Below, piece after piece: positions 36,357 to 43,600 of a stretch of 44,840 bases of DNA (the stretch's first letter is position 1; each line of letters opens with the position of its first letter). The notes beneath the pieces were generated by a model that saw only the letters and a list, made by a program, of their open reading frames with translations, did not search any database and was not told where the DNA came from. The DNA is from an uncultured Gammaproteobacteria bacterium (lineage in GTDB: Bacteria; Pseudomonadota; Gammaproteobacteria; GCA-001735895): contig CAMYON010000035.1 in the NCBI GenBank assembly GCA_947260025.1, positions 14,364-59,203 on the forward strand. Reading direction: 5' to 3'. The position numbers and the translations under genes were made by a program.

Positions 36357-36884
36357 TTACTGGTTCTGGGTATTGGCGGCGATAAAATTTTCGACGATTT
36401 CTACCTCGACCGCGCCGGCCTGCTTGGCCATCAACTCGCCGTCGGGCGCGAAGATCAGGAAACTCGGGGTACCGACCCAGCGACTGCCGGTGGTTAGCTG
36501 GTAGTAACCGGCTACGACCTCGGGTTCACCGATCAGGTTTTCGAATTCGAGTTCATGGCGGGCAACAAAATCGAGCGCGTTCTGCTTCCTTTCTTCGCCA
36601 TCGAGCGTGATACCGAGAACGATCGCATCGTCGTCGGCATGAGTTTGATGAAAACGCTGGTACTCGCCCACTTCGCGCTCGCAAATCTGGCAATCATGGG
36701 CCCAGATCATGACGATAATCCATTGATCGGGCTGACGATATTCGTCGATGGTGTCAAAGGCACCGGTTTTCAGGTTCTGAAATAACGGCGACGACGCGTT
36801 GACCACGGTAACTGTGCAACACAGTAGCAGCGTCGCTAAAATCGATTTCAGGACAAAACCTGCGCGGGCGGGCGAAACAACCAT
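36357..36884 (-). CDS. Periplasmic thioredoxin-like protein (SoxW/TlpA-like)
   Basis: A 175-residue protein with an N-terminal signal/anchor (FVLKSILATLLLCCTVTVVNA) and a thioredoxin fold. The redox motif is CQIC (Cys65, Cys68) in IWAHDCQICERE, and the cis-proline is in GTPSFLIF. ATG 36884 with a GAGG ribosome site is chosen over TTG 36917, which lies inside the preceding terminator. It may keep a periplasmic sulfur-carrying partner reduced, as SoxW does; the link to the DsrE and SoxH-like neighbours is inferred. Confidence 0.83.
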   Translation of the reverse strand: MVVSPARAGFVLKSILATLLLCCTVTVVNASSPLFQNLKTGAFDTIDEYRQPDQWIIVMIWAHDCQICEREVGEYQRFHQTHADDDAIVLGITLDGEERKQNALDFVARHELEFENLIGEPEVVAGYYQLTTGSRWVGTPSFLIFAPDGELMAKQAGAVEVEIVENFIAANTQNQ

Positions 36885-36917
36885 GAATACCTCGGAAATC
36901 GAAATCGAGCTGGTCAA

Positions 36918-36959
36918 TAAAAAACTGCCGGCAAGCGAATTAACGCTGTGCCGGCAGTT
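36918..36959 (-). terminator. Rho-independent terminator after the DsrE gene
   Basis: AACTGCCGGCA (36923-36933) and TGCCGGCAGTT (36949-36959) form an 11-bp stem, extended inside by AGCG/CGCT; on the minus strand it is followed by a T-rich tract. It ends the dsrE transcript 27 nt after its stop. Readthrough would supply the two genes downstream. Confidence 0.9.
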
Positions 36960-36986
36960 AGACTCCTACTAACGATCTGGGTTCAA

Positions 36987-37469
36987 CTATGGCTTGATAT
37001 ACGAGTATCCCATAGCCTGCAGCTTTGCGACCTCGGCAACACCGCTGGGCACGATATCGTCCTTGGCAACGTCGTACAGGTCGGATTCGACATCCACCTT
37101 GCGACCCCTTACCGTGTTAGCGCAAACGTGAAACGAAACGCCCTGCCCTTTCAGATCGGAGACTTTCGCAGTCATCTTGTCGTCCGCATTCGCATGCTTG
37201 AATTTCTTCAGCTCTGCCAGGGACTCGGGCTCCAGTAACAATGCCAGGCCGTTGCCGTGCAGCACCACTTTCAGGTCGAGGTTTTCTGCACCGACCGCGT
37301 TAATATGATTCTGGATGTTGCGCAGGGCGCCGGCCTGCTGCTTGGGATTATCGTAGTTGATATGGTAAACCACTTTTTGCTTGCCGTAACCCTCAGCCAG
37401 CGCCTGGCCCCCGAGTACAAAGCCCGAGATGATTACCGCGGTTAGTAAAAGTTTCGAAATTGATTTCAT
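36987..37469 (-). CDS. Periplasmic DsrE-family protein
   Basis: A 160-residue protein with a cleavable signal (LLLTAVIISGFVLGGQALA) and a DsrE/F fold (KVVYHINYDNPKQQAGALRN, then VVLHGNGLALLL). Only one cysteine, Cys116 (SFHVCANTV), is present; it sits at the place of the sulfur-carrying cysteine in DsrE/TusD relatives. Exported single-Cys DsrE proteins are common near sulfur-metabolism genes. A strong GGAGGAG ribosome site, its own terminator and an upstream palindrome suggest a highly expressed regulated gene. Confidence 0.85.
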   Translation of the reverse strand: MKSISKLLLTAVIISGFVLGGQALAEGYGKQKVVYHINYDNPKQQAGALRNIQNHINAVGAENLDLKVVLHGNGLALLLEPESLAELKKFKHANADDKMTAKVSDLKGQGVSFHVCANTVRGRKVDVESDLYDVAKDDIVPSGVAEVAKLQAMGYSYIKP

Positions 37470-37500
37470 AGTTCTCCTCCACAGGTATTTTCAACGCCGA

Positions 37501-37506
37501 ACTATA
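37501..37506 (-). promoter_or_regulatory. Candidate -10 of the DsrE gene
   Basis: On the minus strand TATAGT (37506-37501) would start transcription near 37494. The -35 is poor, and the palindrome at 37529-37546 would be centred at about -43, an activator position. Confidence 0.4.
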
Positions 37507-37528
37507 TGCCAATCAGGCTTGCAATATA

Positions 37529-37546
37529 ATTAGGGAATTCCCTAAT
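37529..37546. promoter_or_regulatory. Perfect 18-bp palindrome, candidate regulator operator
   Basis: ATTAGGGAATTCCCTAAT is fully self-complementary. It spans the stop codon of the response regulator and sits upstream of the DsrE promoter. It could be the binding site of that FixJ-type regulator; no other copy was noticed in the window. Confidence 0.5.
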
Positions 37547-38186
37547 CCCGACCAAGCCGGTCCTTTAGAATCAGGCAGATTCGAACCAGTTCGGACAGAG
37601 AACTGGCGGCGGTTTTTTCCATCACCCGGGAGCGATGCACCTCGACCGTTTTCTCCGAAATGCCGAGCTCGGCGGCTACCGCCTTGTTGGTGAGGCCGTC
37701 GACTACGAGGCACATGACTTCACGCTCTCGCTCGGTCAGGCTTTCGATCGCGTTCGCCGCGACGCTCTTCTCGTGCTCGCTGCGGTTGATTTCGCGCCCG
37801 AGCGCGAGTGCCCCCTTGACGCAGGCCAGCAACTCATCGTCGGAATAGGGTTTTTGCAGAAAATCGAAAGCGCCCTGCTTCATCGCCCTGATCGCTACCG
37901 GCACGTCGGCGTGCCCGGTCAGGACGATTACCGGCATGCGGTTATTTCTCGCATTTAATTCTTCCTGCAGCTGCAGCCCACTCATGCCCGGCATGCGAAT
38001 ATCGACCGTGATACAACCGACCCAGTGGCCCGACCAGCGCGACAGGAAATCCTCAGCCGAGTCAAATGCCTCGGTCTCGATATCCTCGGTGTCGAGCAGC
38101 CAGCAAAGCGATTCCCGTGCCGATAAATCATCATCGATGACGTACACTTTTTGTAACGGATGGTCGCTATCGGACTGGCTGGTCAT
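37542..38186 (-). CDS. FixJ/TtrR-family response regulator
   Basis: A 214-residue regulator with a receiver domain (phospho-acceptor Asp62 in VDIRMPGMSG, Lys in FLQKPYSDDE) and a C-terminal LuxR-type helix-turn-helix (about 150-205, LTEREREVMCLVVDGLTNKA and SEKTVEVHRSRVMEK). It overlaps the kinase stop by ATGA (38183-38186). Together they look like TtrSR (tetrathionate) or ThsSR (thiosulfate) systems. The DsrE gene directly downstream is the obvious target. Confidence 0.9.
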   Translation of the reverse strand: MTSQSDSDHPLQKVYVIDDDLSARESLCWLLDTEDIETEAFDSAEDFLSRWSGHWVGCITVDIRMPGMSGLQLQEELNARNNRMPVIVLTGHADVPVAIRAMKQGAFDFLQKPYSDDELLACVKGALALGREINRSEHEKSVAANAIESLTEREREVMCLVVDGLTNKAVAAELGISEKTVEVHRSRVMEKTAASSLSELVRICLILKDRLGRD

Positions 38187-39958
38187 TTTATCGGCAAGGT
38201 GAAGCGGATCGTCGGCAACTGCTCCTGGTTCACCAGGTACTCGATTGTGCCACCATGGGATTCGACGATCGAGCGACTAATCGACAGTCCCATGCCCATG
38301 CCCTCCGACTTGGTCGTGAAAAACGGATCGAACAGGTGCTCGGCTACCTCCGCCGAAAGCCGGGGCCCGGTATCGCTGATAGCAACGGCAACGTATCGCG
38401 AATCGAGTTGACTCACGTCGACGATAATCTTCTTCCCCGCTGGCCCACGGTCGGCGCCCTGCAGCGCATCGATGGCATTCAACAGCAGGTTGACCACCAC
38501 CTGCTCGATCTGGATCCGGTCAGCATGAATCCTGTGTACGTCAGGCGCAAACCTGACTTCGACCGCGATCTGCTGCTGCCTCAATTTCGAACGCAACAGC
38601 TCGAGCGCGGGTTCGATGCAATCGCGAATGGCAATATCCCTCTGCCTCAATTCTTCGCGCTTGATGAATTGGCGCAGGCTCTTGATGATATCGGCGGCGC
38701 GACGCGCATCGTTACCAGCCTTGACGATGGCATCGCGCAGCGCTTCGCGGTCGCCATCGTTCTTTTGCAGCAGGCGCAGGCAGCCCGAGGTGTAGTTCAG
38801 GATCGCGGTCAGCGGCTGGTTTAGCTCGTGCGCGATGCCGGCAGCCATCTCGCCCATACTGTTGACCCGCGCAATGTGCGCGAGCTGGGTCTGGTGCTTC
38901 TGCTCGCGCCGGTTAATCTCGACCCTGACGATCATAAACAGCAGTGCCAGTAACGCCGAAACAAGGGCCAGGCTGAATACGATCCAGCCTTTGTATTCCC
39001 GCCAAATGGTGGCCAGGTCCGGTTTGCTCAGGTAAGCGTAGGGACCGATTTTGAGTTCGCGAAAGAGTTCGTGCACCGGGCCGTAGTCGAGCGGAATCGT
39101 CCAGCCGGCGGCAAACGCCTGTCGCGCCGGCTCGCTTTCAGGTTCCATTTCGAGCAGCGCAACGGCAACTTTCTGCGCCAGTTTTTCCGGGGTCGTGCGC
39201 GCCTTGGCGAAGGGCCACTCGGGATACAGGCGCGTGCTGTGCAGAAACGGAAATGTTTCGCTGTCGCGCGCACCCAGGACCTTAACCTGGTCAATATCGA
39301 TCATGCCGTCCGCGGCCATGCGCTCGAGCGTACCGCTGCGCACCGTGCCGACGTCGATCCTGTCCTCGATCACCGAGTGCACGATATCGTCCTGCGGAAA
39401 CCCGATGAAGCGCAGGCGGCTGAGGTCGGTAAACGGATCGACACCGGCATCGATCAATTCTCGCCAGGCCATCTGAAAGCCGCCGAAGGCGTTCCTGCTG
39501 ACCGCCATCATCGAGTGTCCGGCGATATCCTCCAACCGCTGCAGATCCTTTTGCTCGGCGCTGATGAATATGACAGCGCCGAACTGGGTGAATTCCCGGC
39601 CCAGATGGCGCACCTTCAGAGTCGCCAGGCGAGAAATCCCGTAGGCATTCTCCAGTACGACGTAATTACCGGTGTTGGTCAGGATAAAGTCGAGCCGCTC
39701 GTTTGCAACCTCGGTAGACATGCCGTCCAGGGTAAGCGGGACGATCTCGAAACGGTAACCGCTAATCCGCTCACTGAGGTAGCGCGCGGTCGCGGACCAG
39801 CGGTCGATCGCGTCCTGCTTGCCACGAAACGCGAGCACACCGATCGACATATCCTCCTGCGCCCGCGCAAATCCGGGCAGAGCCAGGCTTGCGACCAGAC
39901 AAAGCAGGACCGCATGGATAGCGAATCTATGGCTGCGAACTACGAACACTCGTCTCAC
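38183..39958 (-). CDS. Sensor histidine kinase with PhnD-like periplasmic domain (TtrS/ThsS-like)
   Basis: About 591 residues: signal sequence (HAVLLCLVASLALPGFARA), a PhnD/periplasmic-binding-like sensor domain (GVLAFRGKQDAIDRWSATAR to PVHELFRELKIGPYAY), one membrane segment (GWIVFSLALVSALLALLFMIV), HisKA with AAGIAHELNQPLTAI and HATPase_c (NLLLNAIDAL, SDTGPRLSAEV, GMGMGLSISRSIVE). This is the layout of TtrS and ThsS, which sense tetrathionate or thiosulfate. The frame opens at TTG 39997; GTG 39958 or 39949 gives a better signal peptide. No choice has a strong ribosome site. Confidence 0.85.
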   Translation of the reverse strand: MRRVFVVRSHRFAIHAVLLCLVASLALPGFARAQEDMSIGVLAFRGKQDAIDRWSATARYLSERISGYRFEIVPLTLDGMSTEVANERLDFILTNTGNYVVLENAYGISRLATLKVRHLGREFTQFGAVIFISAEQKDLQRLEDIAGHSMMAVSRNAFGGFQMAWRELIDAGVDPFTDLSRLRFIGFPQDDIVHSVIEDRIDVGTVRSGTLERMAADGMIDIDQVKVLGARDSETFPFLHSTRLYPEWPFAKARTTPEKLAQKVAVALLEMEPESEPARQAFAAGWTIPLDYGPVHELFRELKIGPYAYLSKPDLATIWREYKGWIVFSLALVSALLALLFMIVRVEINRREQKHQTQLAHIARVNSMGEMAAGIAHELNQPLTAILNYTSGCLRLLQKNDGDREALRDAIVKAGNDARRAADIIKSLRQFIKREELRQRDIAIRDCIEPALELLRSKLRQQQIAVEVRFAPDVHRIHADRIQIEQVVVNLLLNAIDALQGADRGPAGKKIIVDVSQLDSRYVAVAISDTGPRLSAEVAEHLFDPFFTTKSEGMGMGLSISRSIVESHGGTIEYLVNQEQLPTIRFTLPIK

Positions 39959-40018
39959 AGCTAACGGCAAGGATGAGATTCCATGCCCGCGTGGCAAATA
40001 CGGGATATTGCCGCAAGC

Positions 40019-40165
40019 CTATTGTCCCGGCTCGCAAGACTCGGCGATGACGTTTTCGGTGGCGGTATCGACGACTCCCCTGCTCTCGGTCGCCTCGCTG
40101 CGGCGGAACTCGCCATTCCAAAGGGTCGCATGACGCTTATGGTCGAATTCAGCTGGTACGCTCAC
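40019..40165 (-). CDS. Small leader ORF upstream of the sensor kinase (48 codons)
   Basis: A GTG-started frame (VSVPAEFDHKRHATLWNGEF onward, ending SCEPGQ) preceded by a strong GGGAGG ribosome site 8 nt upstream. It is the first frame after a good promoter (40198-40227). It ends in TAG and, by chance or not, lies in the same frame as the kinase about 20-60 nt downstream. No known domain; one cysteine near the end. It may be a small regulatory protein or a translated leader of the kinase operon. Confidence 0.45.
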   Translation of the reverse strand: MSVPAEFDHKRHATLWNGEFRRSEATESRGVVDTATENVIAESCEPGQ

Positions 40166-40197
40166 CTGTGCCTCCCGGTAAATTCCTCGGAAAACGT

Positions 40198-40227
40198 AAG
40201 ATACCTGTTTCAGTTAAAGATTTGCAA
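40198..40227 (-). promoter_or_regulatory. Promoter of the leader ORF / sensor kinase operon
   Basis: On the minus strand TTGCAA (40227-40222) and TATCTT (40203-40198) are spaced by 18 bp. Transcription would start near 40191, leaving a 26-nt leader before the GTG at 40165. Confidence 0.5.
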
Positions 40228-40241
40228 ACCGGAGTAGCAAG

Positions 40242-40279
40242 AAGGCGCGGGATATCCTCTCCAAGATATCCCGCGCCTT
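40242..40279 (-). terminator. Long perfect hairpin, likely terminator of the 81-residue gene
   Basis: AAGGCGCGGGATATC (40242-40256) and GATATCCCGCGCCTT (40265-40279) form a perfect 15-bp stem with an 8-nt loop. It lies 12 nt after the stop of the small gene at 40292. The T tract is poor (CTTCTTGC), so termination is plausible but not certain; a regulatory role is possible. Confidence 0.6.
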
Positions 40280-40291
40280 GCTGTCGTGACT

Positions 40292-40537
40292 TTAAAGATT
40301 GGAGAACTGGCGCAGCAGGCCGCCGAACAGATTACCGCGTGCATCCTGCTTGCGGGCGACTCGGCGCATCGTGTTGATTTCCTCGCCATCTGATTTAGCC
40401 GGGCTATACAGCGGATCGCTGATCAGGCTTTCGACGCCCCGGGCAAACATCATGGCGGGGTTGTTGAGGTGCAGGTTGTTTTTAACTTTTCTCATCTTGG
40501 GTGCCTCGTTGCGGTGTTTGGTTTCGACGGTAGCCAT
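40292..40537 (-). CDS. Small hypothetical protein (81 residues)
   Basis: A basic 81-residue protein (MATVETKHRNEAPKMRKVKN at the start, QDARGNLFGGLLRQFSNL at the end) without a signal or membrane segment. I do not recognise a family. Support for a real gene: an AT-rich upstream region shared with the divergent giant regulator and a strong hairpin just after the stop. The ribosome site (GACGAG) is weak. The arginine-rich C-terminal half could bind nucleic acid, but this is a guess. Confidence 0.55.
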   Translation of the reverse strand: MATVETKHRNEAPKMRKVKNNLHLNNPAMMFARGVESLISDPLYSPAKSDGEEINTMRRVARKQDARGNLFGGLLRQFSNL

Positions 40538-40682
40538 TCTCGTCAGCCGCCGTTAAATCCCTTGCCGAATCGCGTTAAAAAGCACAAAATGATCATTAAA
40601 AAATCGTTAAATTTTTTAAACGTTTGATTTAAAAAGCATTTTCAGTAGCCAGATTTCCTGAATTCGCTTCCGGGGAAGCCAG
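40538..40682. promoter_or_regulatory. AT-rich divergent promoter region
   Basis: The 145 bp between the divergent small gene and the giant regulator include a markedly AT-rich core (40570-40645, several TTTAAA/TTAAAA runs), typical of promoters and of H-NS/IHF-like binding. I could not fix a single -35/-10 pair. GGGGAAG at 40672-40678 serves as the ribosome site of the plus-strand gene. Confidence 0.5.
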
Positions 40683-43600
40683 ATGTCGAAGTTGGAACTC
40701 ATACTGCTGGGCCAGTTCGATTGTTTGCTGCCGTCAGGCAAGCGAATTTCCCTGCCGATGCGAAAGGCCGAGGTATTGCTCGCCTACCTCGCTTTGACTC
40801 CCGGAATACGCCACCCGCGCGAACGCCTGATCAACCTGCTTTGGAGCGATCGCGGGGAAGAGCAGGCGCGAAATTCGCTCCGCCAGTGCCTGAGCGCGAT
40901 CCGCAAATCCCTGGCAGAAGCGGCTGACCTGGTATTGCAGGTCGACCGCAGCACCGTTTGCCTGAACGCCGAACTGGCCGAGGTCGACGTACACGAATTC
41001 GAACGACTTGCGGCCGAGGGCGATTACGAATCGCTGACCACGGCGGCCGATCTTTACCAGGGTGAATTCCTCGAGGGCATTTCGATCCGCGATCCCGCCA
41101 GCCAGGAATGGCTCGACAACGAGCGTGCGCGATTCAAGCGTCAGTTTATCGAGATTCTGTCGAACCTGGCCGAGACACAGCTGGTCAGCCACGATTTCAA
41201 CCACGCAATCCGGTCTGCCGAACGGCTCGTCAAGCAGGACCCGCTCGGAGAAAATGGCTGGCGCCTGCTGATGCGCAGCTACCACGAGTCGAACGATCGT
41301 AACCACGCGCTACAGTCGTTCAAGCGCTGCCAACAGGCATTGCGAGAAGAGCTTGGAGTGGAACCGGAAGCAGCGACCGTTGAATTGCGCGATCAGATCG
41401 CGGCTGGCAATAGCGCAATCTCAAGACCGATTGAAGAACCAGCCGTAAAGCCTGAAAAAACCGAAGCGCCACTCGCGGACGAGTCTGTACACAGTATTGC
41501 AGTTCTGCCGTTCGATAACCTGTCGGGTGACCCGGAGCAGGAATATTTCAGCGACGGTATCACCGACAGCATCATTCTGAACCTGTCGCGATTCCCCGGG
41601 CTGCAGGTCAAATCCCGTAATTCGAGCTTTGCATTCAAGCAGCAAATCAAAAGTCTCGGCGAAATTTCGCAGGAGCTCGAGGTCGATTACATCGTCGAGG
41701 GCAGCATTCGTAAATCCGGTGACCGGGTTAGAATCACGGTGCAACTCATCGAAGCTGCCAGTGGCAACCAGGTCTGGGGCAAGCGTTACGACGCCGAAAT
41801 CGAGGACCTATTCGACCTCGAGGAAGACCTGAGCCGAACCATCGCAGCCACCGTCACCGGCCAGATTGAATCCGACCTGCAGCGCATCGCCATCGCCAAG
41901 GGCGCTGCCGGGCAGGAATCCTACGACCTGCTGTTGAGCGGTATCTACCACGGCCTTCGCTTCAATCGCCAAGATACGGTGGTCGGGATCGAAAAACTGA
42001 ACCAGTGCCTCGCACAGGATCCGAATAACGTACGTGCACATGTACAACTATATAACTGCCATTCGATGAATTATCTAGAGCGCTGGGTCGAGGATTACGA
42101 GGCTTCGTTTCAACTCGCGGCGGAGCATATTCAGAAGTCTTTGGCGCTGGATCCCCAATCAGCCCTGGTGCAAGCCTATTACGCCGAGTACCTGATATTT
42201 AACGGTGAAAAAGAAAGAGCCCTGAAACACATCAACAAGGCGCTCGAAATCAATCCCAGCGATCCGGATGCAATGACCATCATGGCACTATACCTGGAGT
42301 TCCAGGGAGATTTCGAGGCAGGACTGGAAATGGCGGAGCGCAGTTACCGGCTTGATCCCTACCATCCCTGGGTCGAGTGGGAGCTGGCGGTAAGCCGTTA
42401 TTTCTGTGGTCGGTACGAGGCCACGCTAGAAACTATCGAAAACGCACGCACGTCGCCGAGTTTTACGCGCATTTTCTGCGTCGCGGCCAATATCAAGCTC
42501 AGCCGTACCGATGCTGCCAAACAGGCTCTGCAGGCCTTTCTGCGAGAATGCCGGGAAAACATGCTGTCGATGCCGGTGACCCTGGAGGAATGGACCCGCT
42601 ACCTCCGCGACAATTACCTGTTTAAAGACACTGGTAACAACGAGGACGTCGTCGAATGCCTACTCGCGGCCGGCCTTCGAGAGGAGATTGCACCAACGCG
42701 AATGACAAGCGACTACGAATATCCCTCGGTGCTAGTCTTGCCATTTAGTAACTTATCAGGTGACCCGGAGCAAGAATACTTCAGCGACGGCATCACCGAC
42801 AGCATCATCGTCAGCCTGAGCACCTTCGACGGTCTCAGGGTAAAGTCCCGGCATACCAGTAATGCGTTCCGCGATAGCCCTAAGAGCATCGATGAAATCG
42901 GCGCCGAACTCGGCGTGCAATTCATCGTCGAGGGCAGCATTCGTAAACTCGGGGACAATGTCCGCGTCACGGTGCAACTGGATGATACGAGCAGCGGCAA
43001 CCAGGTCTGGGGTAAACGTTTCGATTCACCGCTGGAGAACTTGTTCGCCCTCGAGGAAGAGCTGGTGCAAACCATTGCCGGCACCGTCAGCGGACGTATC
43101 GAACACGACGCCAAACTGTCGTCGCTGCGAAAACCGGCAAAGGACATGCGCAGTTACGATTACCTGATGCGCGGCAAGCATCTGCTCGAAAAATTCAATG
43201 CCAGCGATACCATAAAAGCCAGGGAACTTTTCGTAAAATGCCTGGAGATCGACCCGATCAATGCCGAGGCCCATACCCAGCTCGGCATCACCCACGCTGT
43301 CGAATTGTTCGAAAACTGGTGCAAGGATCGACAGCACTCCATAGACGAGGCACAACATCATCTGCAGGAAGCGCTGCGCCTGGAGCCGGAAAACGCATCC
43401 ACCCACGCCTATTTCGCCGAACACCAGCTGTTTACGCGCGACTTCGAGCTCGGCCTGTTTCATGCTGACCGCGCGGTCGAACTGAACCCAACGCTGCCGG
43501 ATACCTACAGCACTCGTAGTTACCTGCGTGCGATTAGCGGAAATATGGACGGTGCGCTGAAAGACGCGGACCTGAGTCTGCAGATCGATCCATACCATAC

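Noticed and set aside
39983..40237. Plus-strand frame of 84 codons near the kinase start
   Set aside because: It is antisense to the promoter and leader ORF that fit the minus-strand layout, and it has no good ribosome site or family likeness.
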